Positions 26,428-35,248 of a DNA stretch of 64,000 nt are shown piece by piece. The stretch is from Mycolicibacterium poriferae. GTDB lineage: Bacteria; Actinomycetota; Actinomycetes; Mycobacteriales; Mycobacteriaceae. The translations under genes and the position numbers were made by a program. The stretch lies in NCBI RefSeq assembly GCF_010728325.1, contig NZ_AP022570.1, positions 2,170,001 to 2,234,000 of the forward strand, read 5' to 3'. Within the stretch, counting starts at the first letter, position 1, and each line of letters starts with the position of its first letter. The notes below the pieces were generated by a model, which saw only the letters and a list, made by a program, of their open reading frames with translations, did no database searches and was not told the origin of the DNA.

Positions 26428-27027
26428 CTAAGCCAACTCCGGCGCCGGCTGGGGGAGCGGGTGTGCGCCTTCGGGCCGCAATCCATCGAAGATGATGGCC
26501 AGATACCGCTTCCACAACAGCGGCTTTGGGGCAGCGAGGTTTTCTACGACATGGACCGGCGCGCACATCAGCAGGAAGACGTCGGTCTCGGTGACGTCGG
26601 AGCGGATCGCTCCTGACTGATGTGCGCGGCCGACCAGAGTTCCCAAGGCCGAGTGCAATTCGTCGCGAACCTCGGTAACCCGTGGGTCGCTCTCACTGGC
26701 TGACTGCAGGAAAGTCAGATCATGTTGTTGTCGTTGATCGGCGGCGATGGTCAGGAACTCCAGCAGCGCGGTTCCGGGGTCGGCCGCGTCGGAGAGTCGC
26801 CGAGCGGCTTCGGTCAGCGCTGCGATGTGCGCGCAGACGATGGAGGCGATCAGGTCCTCCTTGGTGGCGAAGTGGCGGAACACCGTGCCCTTGGCGACGC
26901 CCGCTCTGCGCGCGATGTCAGCCACCGAGGCTGACAGGCCCCTTTCGGCGAACTCCTGCTCGGCGGCAGCCAGCAACGACTCGCGATTGCGCGCGGCGTC
27001 CGCGCGGACTGTCGGAGTCGATTTCAC
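26428..27027 (-). CDS. TetR family transcriptional repressor
   Basis: A 199-residue regulator. The N-terminal helix-turn-helix is clear: ADIARRAGVAKGTVFRHFATKEDL (about 36-59). The C-terminal ligand-binding part includes LTFLQSASESDPRV and a long helical region, typical of the TetR_C subgroup that controls small operons for efflux or redox enzymes. ATG start at 27027. It is divergent from an SDR gene across 106 bases that contain two TGACC-N4-GGTCA palindromes, most simply its operators, so it should repress both itself and the SDR. Confidence 0.9.
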   Translation of the reverse strand: MKSTPTVRADAARNRESLLAAAEQEFAERGLSASVADIARRAGVAKGTVFRHFATKEDLIASIVCAHIAALTEAARRLSDAADPGTALLEFLTIAADQRQQHDLTFLQSASESDPRVTEVRDELHSALGTLVGRAHQSGAIRSDVTETDVFLLMCAPVHVVENLAAPKPLLWKRYLAIIFDGLRPEGAHPLPQPAPELA

Positions 27028-27045
27028 CCGCCCAGGCTACCAAGT

Positions 27046-27101
27046 TGACCGCGTGGTCATCTTGTGGCAGCTTGGGCAGCGCAAGGTGACCGGTTGGTCA
27101 C
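27046..27101. promoter_or_regulatory. Paired TetR-type operators
   Basis: Two inverted repeats share the form TGACC-N4-GGTCA: TGACC gcgt GGTCA at 27046-27059 and GTGACC ggtt GGTCAC at 27086-27101. Their cores start 41 bases apart, close to four helical turns, so two dimers could bind on one face of the DNA. A single half site GGTCA follows at 27111-27115. Confidence 0.75.
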
Positions 27102-27133
27102 TTTTGGCTCGGTCAATCAACGTGGGAGGACTC

Positions 27134-27847
27134 ATGGACCTGCATGGCGCTACGGCACTGGTCACCGGGGCAAACCGGGGCATCGGGTGGCACTTCGCGC
27201 ACGAACTGCTCCGCCGGGGAGCCAAGGTTTACGCCGGCGCGCGGCGGCCGGAAATCGTGGACATCCCCGGGGTCGAGGTGATTGCCCTCGACATCACTGA
27301 CCAGGCGTCGGTCGCTGCGGCCGCCGCCCGTGCCGTGGATGTCGACGTGCTCATCAACAACGCGGCCGACACGGCGGGAGGCGACCTCGTCACCGGAGAT
27401 CTGGCAGGCATCAGGTCCACCATGGAGTCCAACTACTTCGGCACGCTGGCCATGGTTCGAGCCTTCGCCCCGATTCTCGCCCGCAACGGTGGTGGCGCCA
27501 TTCTCAACGTGCTGTCGGTCGCGGCCTGGAACACCGTGTCGGGCAACACTGCTTATGCCGCAGCCAAAGCCGCGGAATGGGGACTGACCAACGGGGTCCG
27601 CGTCGAATTGCAGGGCCAGGGCACGCTGGTGACCGCGTTGATGCCCGGATTGATCGGTACCCCAACGCTGTTCGAGTTCGCCGAACGCAACGGTATCGAG
27701 TTCCCCGAGGGTGTTGTCCTCGATCCTGCTGATCTGGTCACGCTGGCGCTCGACGGACTCGAAGCCGGTGACATCGAGATATTGGACCCGATGGCCGTGG
27801 CGGCCAAGGCTGCGTTGAGCGGCCCTCCGCGGGAATTCAGTCTGTAG
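27134..27847 (+). CDS. Short-chain dehydrogenase/reductase
   Basis: A 237-residue SDR oxidoreductase. The cofactor motif TGANRGIG is at 12-19, NNAADTAGG marks the NNAG region, and the catalytic set is Ser in VLSVAAW with YAAAK (Tyr, Lys) about 14 residues on. The Arg pair in GARRPE after the second strand suggests NADPH preference. The ATG at 27134 follows the strong site GGGAGGA. It stands divergent from the TetR gene and is probably its main target; an aldehyde or ketone reductase role in detoxification is likely but not shown. Confidence 0.87.
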   Translation: MDLHGATALVTGANRGIGWHFAHELLRRGAKVYAGARRPEIVDIPGVEVIALDITDQASVAAAAARAVDVDVLINNAADTAGGDLVTGDLAGIRSTMESNYFGTLAMVRAFAPILARNGGGAILNVLSVAAWNTVSGNTAYAAAKAAEWGLTNGVRVELQGQGTLVTALMPGLIGTPTLFEFAERNGIEFPEGVVLDPADLVTLALDGLEAGDIEILDPMAVAAKAALSGPPREFSL

Positions 27848-28048
27848 GCCCGCGCCTGAGGCGCTCCCCAGGCCGCCACGACGTGCCGACTCGGCATCCG
27901 CGCCGCAGCGGTGCCGGAAGCGGGCCCATTCTCGAGCCAGGCCGACCCGGCACTCAGTCGATAGGATGAATCGAGTCCCCTGGACAGTTGCTGAGAACAA
28001 TGCGGCCGCGGAAACCCCGGGGCGAATCGACTTTTGAGGAACAGAGCC

Positions 28049-29767
28049 ATGCCGGCCACCTGGCTGACCGAAAACGGGTTGGCGCTCCATGGTGCCGCTT
28101 GGCGGCGTCGACGCCGCGTGTTCCTCCTCCTCGGTTTTCCGCTGGTCCTGTTGGCCGCGGTGTACGTCACGGACCTGATCGTCACCTCGGGCAAAGTCCC
28201 TCGCGGGGTCACCGCTGCCGGTGTGCCGCTCGGCGGGCTGGCGCCGGACGAGGCCGAGGATCGACTCCGGGACGTCGTCGGCCCGCGGTCCGAGGAGCCC
28301 ATCCCCGTGACGGTGGGCGCACTGGACACCGAGGTGACGCCGCGCTCGATCGATCTTCAGGTCGATGCGCGCGCAACGGTTGCTCAAGCCGGCGGGCAGC
28401 CGCTGAACCCGATCACCCGGCTCACGTCGTTCTTCGTCGACACCCCGGTGGGCGTCGTCTCGTCGGTGGACGATCAGGCCCTGACCGCCACCCTGGAGGA
28501 TCTCGCCGCCGACGTGGCCGAGGACCCGGTCGAAGGGTCGATCGACTTCGTCGACGGCGAACCGGTAGCGGCCGATCCGGAGAGCGGGCAACGACTCGAT
28601 GTCGACGCCGCGGAGGGTGTGCTCGTCCGGGATTGGGCACTGGGTGAGACCGTCAATCTGCCGATGGCCGAACTCGAACCGAGCACCACCGCTGCGGACG
28701 TCGACGCTGCCCTGCGCGACGTCGCGACACCCGCGGTCTCGGCACCTGTCATCGTCGACGCCGAAAACGATACGCGCGCGATCCTTTCCGATCAGACGAT
28801 TGCGTCGGCGTTGGGGTTCGAGGTCGAGGAGGGGCGACTGGAGCCGACGATCGACACGACCATCGTCGTGGACGCGCTCCGCCCACAGCTCGAGGCGTCC
28901 GAGGTCCCGGGCCGCAACGCCGATATCGACTTCACGGTGAGTCCGCCGGCCAAGACTCCCGAACAGGCGGCCCGCCGCGTCGACTACGACGCCACCCTGG
29001 AGAATCTCCTGCCGGTGCTCACCAGTGACGACGACCGCGAACTCGACGCGGTCTACGTCACCGAACCGGCCACGTTCACGATGGCCGAACTCGACAGGCT
29101 CGGCCCGATCGACGTCATCGGCGAATTCGAGACAAGTGGTTTCGCCAGTGATTCGGGCAAGAACATCAGGCGTGCCGCCGAACAGATCGACGGGATCGTG
29201 GTCGGGCCGGGAGAGACGTTCAGCCTCAACGAGGCAACCAACCCGCGCAACGCCGCGGCCGGGTATGTCGAGGCGGGAATCATCCGCAACGGCAGGCCCG
29301 CACGCGGTGTCGGCGGCGGGGTCTCGCAGTTGGCGACCACCCTGTTCAACGCCGCGTACTTCGCCGGAATGGAAGACGGCGAGCACCACGAGCACAGTTA
29401 CTACATCAGCCGATATCCGGCCGGCCGGGAGGCCACGGTGTTCGGCGACGTGCTGGACGTGAAGTTCCGCAACGACGGTCCCACGTCGGTGCAGATCCAG
29501 ACGGACTGGACGCCCAGTTCCGTCACCGTCCGCCTCGTCGGGATCAAACGCTACGAGGTGACGTCCTCGCAGAGCTCGCGCAGCCGTCCGACCAGCCCGC
29601 AGACCATCACGATCCCCGCCGGTGAGGCGTGCAGCGCCAGCGGCGGCGCGTCGGGGTTCACCATCACCGACACCCGAACCCTGCGCGACATCGTCTCCGG
29701 GGAGACGACAACGGAGTCACACACCGTGACCTATGACCCCGTCCCGCGGGTGATCTGCGGCGGTTGA
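28049..29767 (+). CDS. VanW family protein with PG-binding-4 repeats
   Basis: A 572-residue protein: an N-terminal basic stretch and one transmembrane helix (about 26-46, VFLLLGFPLVLLAAVYV), then two repeats of the YoaR/peptidoglycan-binding-4 type (one after GVTAAGVPLGGLAPDEAEDRL, about 50-330), and a C-terminal VanW domain with GPGETFSLNEATNPRNAAAGYVEAGII, GVGGGVSQLATTLFNAA and EHHEHSYYISRYPAGREATV. The bulk should lie outside the membrane. VanW accompanies vancomycin resistance in some bacteria but its role, probably cell-wall related, is unclear. The ATG at 28049 follows GAGGA. A two-Cys C-terminal tail ends in RVICGG. Confidence 0.85.
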   Translation: MPATWLTENGLALHGAAWRRRRRVFLLLGFPLVLLAAVYVTDLIVTSGKVPRGVTAAGVPLGGLAPDEAEDRLRDVVGPRSEEPIPVTVGALDTEVTPRSIDLQVDARATVAQAGGQPLNPITRLTSFFVDTPVGVVSSVDDQALTATLEDLAADVAEDPVEGSIDFVDGEPVAADPESGQRLDVDAAEGVLVRDWALGETVNLPMAELEPSTTAADVDAALRDVATPAVSAPVIVDAENDTRAILSDQTIASALGFEVEEGRLEPTIDTTIVVDALRPQLEASEVPGRNADIDFTVSPPAKTPEQAARRVDYDATLENLLPVLTSDDDRELDAVYVTEPATFTMAELDRLGPIDVIGEFETSGFASDSGKNIRRAAEQIDGIVVGPGETFSLNEATNPRNAAAGYVEAGIIRNGRPARGVGGGVSQLATTLFNAAYFAGMEDGEHHEHSYYISRYPAGREATVFGDVLDVKFRNDGPTSVQIQTDWTPSSVTVRLVGIKRYEVTSSQSSRSRPTSPQTITIPAGEACSASGGASGFTITDTRTLRDIVSGETTTESHTVTYDPVPRVICGG

Positions 29768-29877
29768 GGAAGCCCGCTGATCACGCCGAGGCAGCGAAAC
29801 ACGTCCACCGTCGCGGCCCCGACAGCGTCAATTCCCCGCGCGGAGGCGGGTGTTGGTGGTCGCACCGGCAACGGGCG

Positions 29878-31224
29878 TCAGGTGGGCCGTTGAGGAGAGC
29901 GGTCCCTGGCTTGCAGCCCGATGGAGAAGGCGGCGAGGTCGTCCACGTTCATGGGGTTGCGTCCGGTCAGCTCGTGGATCCGCCCCAATCGGTGGCGCAC
30001 GGTGTTGGTGTGCAGGAACAGCTCGCGCGCAGTGTCCATCACCGATCCGTTGTTGGACAGGAAAGTCCGCAGCGTTCTGATGTGTTGCGTGCCACGGTCG
30101 TAGTCGATCTCCTCGAGAGGGTCGATGAGCTGATTCTTGAACGGAGCCAATCGGTTTGCCGGAAGTCCTTCGAGCAGACTGCTCAGCGTGCTGAGCTGAT
30201 CCGGCCCGATACTGCCGCCGTGCTGGCGCGCCATCTCCAGGGCGATACGCGCTTGGACGATGGCCGAGCCCAGGTCGACCAGGGGTGTCGCGGCGGAATG
30301 TCCCGACGGAAGTGACAGCTCGGAGGCCACCCGACGAAGGTCGTCGGCGACGTCGGTGACCACCAGGCACACCTCGGGTGCGTCGCCGACCAGCGCGTCG
30401 GGAAATGCCAGGGACAACACTGCACCTGCTCCCGCGGGCCAGGCCGAACACGCCAGCTCTGGCGCCGCGAGCCCTGGCCACGTCACCAGCTGGTTGAGAG
30501 CATCCGGGAGCAGCATCCGGCGCTCCACCAGGGACAACAGCTGACCGACCCGCTCGCGCGACAGCGCCGCCTCGATGTCGCGATCACCTTGGGCTGCTTG
30601 AGCGAAGCGGGCGATCACCTCCAGCACCGCCCGCTCAGGGGGATCGTCCCGTCCCACCCACACCAGGACCCCCAGTCCTTCCACGGTGACCAACCCGTCG
30701 GCACTGTCCCGATCGAGGATGAAGTAGCCGCCCAACACCTGTCCCGCGCGGTCGAGCAACTGACGTACCGATTCGCCGCGGCGCTGTGCCGAGAGCAGCT
30801 CAGGGACAAGGGTGTTGGTTGCGCGGGCGGCCGCGATCTCGTCACCCATGCGGGAATCGGCGATGAATCGACCGAGCGCGGCGAAGGGCACCTCGAGCGG
30901 CGCGACCAGCAGGGGCAGTTTGTGTTCGCGGCACTGCTCGAGCAGATCGCCCGGCACGTCGTCATGAACGTCACCGACCCCGAAACACAGCCCGGACGCG
31001 CCTGCACCGCGCAACGAACCGACGAAGTCCCGGCAGTCCTGCGCACTGCGCAGGCTGATCCCCACCGTGCACACCAGTTCCCCGCCGCGCAGATAGCGCG
31101 ACGGGTCGCGCAGTTCCGTGGTGTGCGCCCAGCTGACGGGCTGGCCGAGGTCGCCGGTGCCCGGCTCCGCTTCGACCAGGCCGGGCACGGAGCCGAGGAC
31201 GTCGCGCAGCGTGGGACTCGGCAT
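29878..31224 (-). CDS. PucR family transcriptional regulator
   Basis: A 448-residue regulator. The N-terminal PucR domain (about 5-125) has TLRDVLGSVPGLVEAEPG and LRGGELVCTVGISL; the middle is a GGDEF-like/CdaR region without cyclase motifs; the C-terminal helix-turn-helix of the PucR type is LRTFLSNNGSVMDTARELFLHTNTVRHRLGRIHELTG (about 385-425). PucR proteins sense metabolites and activate purine, amine or amino-acid use. ATG at 31224; in-frame codons upstream to 31452 overlap the divergent permease promoter and were left out. It faces a five-gene operon across 164 bases that hold two palindromes. Confidence 0.88.
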   Translation of the reverse strand: MPSPTLRDVLGSVPGLVEAEPGTGDLGQPVSWAHTTELRDPSRYLRGGELVCTVGISLRSAQDCRDFVGSLRGAGASGLCFGVGDVHDDVPGDLLEQCREHKLPLLVAPLEVPFAALGRFIADSRMGDEIAAARATNTLVPELLSAQRRGESVRQLLDRAGQVLGGYFILDRDSADGLVTVEGLGVLVWVGRDDPPERAVLEVIARFAQAAQGDRDIEAALSRERVGQLLSLVERRMLLPDALNQLVTWPGLAAPELACSAWPAGAGAVLSLAFPDALVGDAPEVCLVVTDVADDLRRVASELSLPSGHSAATPLVDLGSAIVQARIALEMARQHGGSIGPDQLSTLSSLLEGLPANRLAPFKNQLIDPLEEIDYDRGTQHIRTLRTFLSNNGSVMDTARELFLHTNTVRHRLGRIHELTGRNPMNVDDLAAFSIGLQARDRSPQRPT

Positions 31225-31267
31225 CAGCCGAGCGTAACGCCGACGAAACGCGGATGGACCGCCGAGG

Positions 31268-31331
31268 TTGTGTGATCGCACAATGCCAGTGCTCGCCCGT
31301 GGTGCTTTTGCGGCGTCTTCGCGCCGAAGAC
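31268..31331. promoter_or_regulatory. Candidate PucR operator region
   Basis: In the shared upstream region of pucR and the permease gene there are two palindromes: TTGTGTGATCGCACAA (31268-31283, 14 of 16 positions symmetric around GATC) and GTCTTCG-CGC-CGAAGAC (31315-31331, perfect 7-bp arms). TGCCAGT (31285-31291) and ACTGGCA (31329-31335) form a further inverted pair. Which is bound by the regulator is not known. Confidence 0.5.
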
Positions 31332-31388
31332 TGGCACCATGCGGAGCTGGCGTTGATAGTTCGTCCAACCACGTCTTGAGGAGTTGTG

Positions 31389-32834
31389 ATGTCAGCATCT
31401 GACGCCAACGGGGCGAACGTGCTGCGGCGGGAGTTCTCGCTGTGGTCGGCATTCGCGTTCGCCTTCGCCTTCATCTCGCCGATAGTGGCGCTCTACGGGA
31501 TCTTCGGCCTGGCTCTGGCCGCGGCCGGCCCCAGCTTCTGGTGGGGCTTTGGTCTGGTCTTCGCCGGACAGTTCCTGGTCGCGCTGGTTTTCGCGGTGCT
31601 GGTGTCGCGCTGGCCGCTGGAAGGGTCGATCTATCAATGGTCACGCCGCCTGCTGGGCACCACCTACGGGTGGCTGGCGGGCTGGGTCTACATGTGGACG
31701 CTGGTCATCGCGATGGCGACGGTGGCCCTCGGGGCGGCAGGATTCGTGGCCAACATCGCCGGGGTCGAAGCGCCTTCAGGCGGATTGCGCGCTGTGATCG
31801 CGCTCTTCATTCTCATCGGCGGTACCGCGATCAACCTGATCGGGCGAGGTGCGCTGAAGATATTCATGACGGCGAGCATCGTGGCAGAAGTCATCGGCTC
31901 GCTCGGATTGGGCACCTGGCTGCTGCTGTTCCATCGGCAGAACTCGATCTCGGTGCTGTTCGACGGTGGTGGCACAGACATGAGCACCTGGGCCTACCTC
32001 AACGGCCCGTTCCTGTTGGCGGTGGTGTTCATCGGCTTCTCCTTCGTGGGCTTCGAGAGCGCCGGTGCGATCGCCGAGGAGGTGCACGAGCCGCAGCGCG
32101 ACCTACCGAAGGCCGTGTTGTTCTCACTGAGCTTCATCGCGCTGGTGGTGGCCTACTCCAGCCTGGCGATCATCCTGGCGATTCCCGACCTCGACGCCGT
32201 GACTGCCGGCACCGTGGCCGATCCGGTCTACGAAACCCTCACCACCGCATTGGGTCACGGCATCGCCAAACCTGTCGAGATGCTGTTCGTCATCGGCTTC
32301 GTCGCCAGTTTCCTGGCACTGCAGACCTCGGCGTCGCGGGTGATCTGGGCATACGCCCGCGATGGCGCGCTGCCCGGCGCCACCGCGTTGGCGCGGCTGA
32401 GCGGCACCGCCCGGATTCCGGTGCTGGCCATCCTGGTGACGACAGTCGCGGGAGGGGCGCTGTTTCTGCTCAGCACAGTGGCCGGAGACATCTACTCGCT
32501 GATGGTCAACTTCACCACGGGCGGGTTCTATCTCGCCTTCCTGTTCCCGGTCATCGGTTTCGTCGTGGTGCTGGCACGGCGCAAGTGGACAGACGGAAAG
32601 TTCTCGCTGGGCAAGGCAACGGCTCCGGTGGCGGTGGCCGCCGCGGTCTGGGCGGTACTGCAGATGCTGAACATCTCCTGGCCGCGGGCCGTGTACGAGC
32701 AGCGTTACCTGGACTGGTCGGTCTGGATCGGGGTCGCGGTGTTGCTGGTCGTCGGTCTGGCGATCCTGCTCGGCTTGCGCCGCCGCATCGTCGGCACCGA
32801 GGTTCCCGTCGAACCGGAGTCGGCGGATGCCTGA
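31389..32834 (+). CDS. APC superfamily amino acid/polyamine permease
   Basis: A 481-residue transporter with about twelve membrane segments. The first segment contains SLWSAFAFAFAFISPIVALYGIFG, then GLALAAAGPSFWWGF and GFSFVGFESAGAIAEEVHEPQRDLPKAVLFSL, a sequence typical of APC amino-acid permeases. The family imports amino acids, amines or related compounds using ion gradients. ATG at 31389, preceded by TTGAGGAG. It is the first of five overlapping genes (the next start lies eight bases inside it), which suggests that the imported compound is the substrate of the following enzymes; a guanidino or amino compound is plausible. Confidence 0.87.
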   Translation: MSASDANGANVLRREFSLWSAFAFAFAFISPIVALYGIFGLALAAAGPSFWWGFGLVFAGQFLVALVFAVLVSRWPLEGSIYQWSRRLLGTTYGWLAGWVYMWTLVIAMATVALGAAGFVANIAGVEAPSGGLRAVIALFILIGGTAINLIGRGALKIFMTASIVAEVIGSLGLGTWLLLFHRQNSISVLFDGGGTDMSTWAYLNGPFLLAVVFIGFSFVGFESAGAIAEEVHEPQRDLPKAVLFSLSFIALVVAYSSLAIILAIPDLDAVTAGTVADPVYETLTTALGHGIAKPVEMLFVIGFVASFLALQTSASRVIWAYARDGALPGATALARLSGTARIPVLAILVTTVAGGALFLLSTVAGDIYSLMVNFTTGGFYLAFLFPVIGFVVVLARRKWTDGKFSLGKATAPVAVAAAVWAVLQMLNISWPRAVYEQRYLDWSVWIGVAVLLVVGLAILLGLRRRIVGTEVPVEPESADA

Positions 32835-33525
32835 GGCGCCGGTAGCCATCGTCACCGGTGGTGCCAGCGGGATCGGCGCGGCCACCGTCTCGGCGCTACG
32901 AGGTCGTGGATACCGCGTGGGCGCGCTGGACCTCAGCGACCGGGCAGACGCCGATCACGCTGTGGCGGTTGATGTTTCCGACGGTGCCGCAGTGACCGGT
33001 GCCGTCGCCGAGATCGAGCGGAGGCTGGGACCGATCGCGGCACTGGTGACGTCGGCGGGACACTACGAGATGGCGCCAGTGGGCGAGATCAGTGTTCAGG
33101 CGTGGCGACGCATGCTGCGTGTGCACCTGGGTGGCTTCTTCAACGCCTCGCGGGCGTGTCTACCCGGGATGTTGCGGCGCCGCTCGGGGGCCATCGTGGC
33201 GGTCGCCAGTGAACTCGCCGTCGGCGGCGGGGAACACGACGCGCACTATGCAGCAGCAAAGGGGGCGATCCTCGGGCTGGCGCGCAGCCTGGCGGTCGAG
33301 GTCGCGGGAAGCGGCGTCCGGGTCAACGTCGTCGCACCGGGCCCCACCGACACTCCGCTGCTGGCAGCGGATTCGCCCTGGCGTGCAGAGGATTATCTGG
33401 CCACGCTGCCGCTGCGCCGGCTCACTGCACCCGCCGAAGTGGCCCGCTGTGTGGAATACCTCGTCTGCGATGCGACCTTCAGCACCGGCGATGTGGTGAA
33501 CGTGAATGCGGGGGCGGTCATATGA
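32827..33525 (+). CDS. Short-chain dehydrogenase/reductase (operon, first)
   Basis: A 232-residue SDR with TGGASGIG at 10-17, an acidic LDLSD after the second strand (NAD preference), a catalytic Ser in AVASELAVGGGEHDAHYAAAKG, with Tyr and Lys in YAAAK, and a C-terminal TGDVVNVNAG. Start ATG at 32827 overlaps the permease stop by eight bases and the stop overlaps the next SDR start (ATGA). The usual NNAG is TSAG here. It may oxidise an alcohol or amino-alcohol intermediate of the imported compound; its relation to the second SDR (only partly similar) suggests two steps rather than a duplication for dosage. Confidence 0.83.
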   Translation: MPEAPVAIVTGGASGIGAATVSALRGRGYRVGALDLSDRADADHAVAVDVSDGAAVTGAVAEIERRLGPIAALVTSAGHYEMAPVGEISVQAWRRMLRVHLGGFFNASRACLPGMLRRRSGAIVAVASELAVGGGEHDAHYAAAKGAILGLARSLAVEVAGSGVRVNVVAPGPTDTPLLAADSPWRAEDYLATLPLRRLTAPAEVARCVEYLVCDATFSTGDVVNVNAGAVI

Positions 33526-34283
33526 GCTTACTGGAGGGCCGGGTCGCACTGGTGACCGGTGCGGCACAGGGAATGGGAGCCGCCCACGCGCGCAGGCTGG
33601 CCGCCGCAGGGGCGACAGTGGCGGTCAACGACATACGGGCCAGTGACGCGCTGAGTGAACTGGCCGACGAGATCAGCGGCGTCGCGGTCCCCGGTGATGT
33701 GTCCGAACCGGAGGTCTGCACCCGGATCGCCGATGCCGTCGCGGCGGCCACCGGTCGGCTGGACGTGCTGGTGGCCAACCATGCCTACATGACCATGGCA
33801 CCGATGCTGCAGCACGACGAACGGGACTGGTGGCGCGTCGTCGACACCAACCTCGGCGGCACGTTCCATCTGGTGCAGGCCGTTCTGCCGTACATGCGCC
33901 GAGTGGGCGAGGGACGGATCGTGGTCATCACCAGTGAATGGGGGGTGACCGGCTGGCCTGACGCCACCGCGTACGCCGCGTCCAAGGCGGGACTCATCTC
34001 GCTGGTCAAGACGTTGGGCCGAGAGCTCGCGCCGGAACGGATCATCGTCAACGCCGTGGCGCCCGGCGTGATCGACACCCCACAACTGCAGGTCGACGCC
34101 GACGCGGCCGGGACAGACCTGGCCTCGATCCAGGCACATTACGCCGAGACGATTCCACTGGCCCGACTCGGAACGGTCGGCGAGATCTCTGCAGCGGTCG
34201 AACTGCTGGCTGACTTTTCCATGGAAGCGGTTGTCGGGCAGGTGATCTCCTGTAACGGGGGGACGACGAGGAGCAGGGTATGA
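33522..34283 (+). CDS. Short-chain dehydrogenase/reductase (operon, second)
   Basis: A 253-residue SDR: TGAAQGMG at 12-19, NDIRAS after the second strand, VANHAY in place of NNAG, the catalytic Ser in VITSEWGVTGWPDATAYAASKAG with Tyr and Lys in YAASK, and the C-terminal GQVISCNGG. This is the fuller-length classical form. ATGA overlaps join it to both neighbours (first SDR upstream, ureohydrolase downstream). The substrate is unknown; in this context it is probably an intermediate of guanidino- or acyl-amine breakdown. Confidence 0.83.
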   Translation: MSLLEGRVALVTGAAQGMGAAHARRLAAAGATVAVNDIRASDALSELADEISGVAVPGDVSEPEVCTRIADAVAAATGRLDVLVANHAYMTMAPMLQHDERDWWRVVDTNLGGTFHLVQAVLPYMRRVGEGRIVVITSEWGVTGWPDATAYAASKAGLISLVKTLGRELAPERIIVNAVAPGVIDTPQLQVDADAAGTDLASIQAHYAETIPLARLGTVGEISAAVELLADFSMEAVVGQVISCNGGTTRSRV

Positions 34284-35248
34284 CCGAGCGGTATGTGACG
34301 ACGCAGACGGGAAAGATCGGTCAGGTAGACGCCAGGGTGGTGCCGCGTTACGCGGGCTTGGCCACCTTCGCGCGGCTCCCGCAGCGGCACGAGGTGGCTG
34401 ATCACGACATCGCCGTGGTCGGAGTTCCGTTCGACAGCGGGGTCACCTATCGGCCCGGCGCGCGGTTCGGTCCCGCCGCCATTCGGCAGGCTTCCAGGCT
34501 GCTCAAGCCGTACCACCCTGCGCTCGACATCACCCCGTTCGCGCAGGCCCAGGTGGTCGATGCCGGTGACGTCTCGGCCAATCCATTCGACATCTCCGAG
34601 GCGGTGACGCAGATCCGCGACGCGGTGGCCGGACTGCTCGTACGTCCGGAGCAACGGGTGGTGTTGCTCGGCGGTGACCACACGATTGCGCTTCCCGCAC
34701 TGCAGGCCGTCAACCAGGTGCACGGGCCCGTGGCCTTGATTCATTTCGACGCGCACCTCGACACCTGGGACACCTATTTCGGGGCACCGTGTACACACGG
34801 CACCCCGTTTCGCCGCGCCGCCGAGCAGGGACTGCTGGTCAAAGACCGCTCCGCCCACGTCGGCATCCGGGGATCGCTGTACGACCGGGCGGACCTGCTC
34901 GAGGACGAGGCGTTGGGGTTCACGGTGGTGCACTGTCGCGATATCGACCGAATCGGGATCGACGGTGTCATCGACCGCATCCTGACCCGCGTCGGGGACC
35001 ACCCCGTGTACGTGTCGATCGACATCGACGTCCTGGACCCCGCGTTCGCGCCGGGCACCGGAACACCGGAGATCGGTGGTATGACCAGCCGTGAACTGGT
35101 CGCCGTGCTGCGTGCGCTCCGTACTCTCCGCATCGTCGGGGCCGACGTCGTGGAGGTCGCTCCCGCCTACGACAACGGTGAGGTGACCGCCGTCGCAGCC
35201 GCCAATCTCGCGTACGAACTGGTTACTCTGATGGCTGATGACTTCTGA
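34280..35248 (+). CDS. Agmatinase/guanidino-acid hydrolase family ureohydrolase
   Basis: A 322-residue binuclear manganese hydrolase that releases urea from a guanidino group. Metal ligands are visible as GGDHTI (about 133-138), HFDAHLDTWD (about 155-164, with the DAHxD set) and SIDIDVLDP (about 249-257, DxDxxDP). The loop after the first metal motif, TYFGAPCTHGTPFRRAAE, resembles agmatinases and guanidinobutyrases more than arginase. The substrate may be agmatine, 4-guanidinobutyrate or a related compound; sequence alone does not decide. It overlaps the SDR before it by four bases and the deacetylase after it by eleven. Confidence 0.87.
   Translation: MTERYVTTQTGKIGQVDARVVPRYAGLATFARLPQRHEVADHDIAVVGVPFDSGVTYRPGARFGPAAIRQASRLLKPYHPALDITPFAQAQVVDAGDVSANPFDISEAVTQIRDAVAGLLVRPEQRVVLLGGDHTIALPALQAVNQVHGPVALIHFDAHLDTWDTYFGAPCTHGTPFRRAAEQGLLVKDRSAHVGIRGSLYDRADLLEDEALGFTVVHCRDIDRIGIDGVIDRILTRVGDHPVYVSIDIDVLDPAFAPGTGTPEIGGMTSRELVAVLRALRTLRIVGADVVEVAPAYDNGEVTAVAAANLAYELVTLMADDF

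Noticed and set aside
27113..29395. A 760-codon open frame on the minus strand
   Set aside because: Antisense to the SDR and VanW genes and without recognisable domains.
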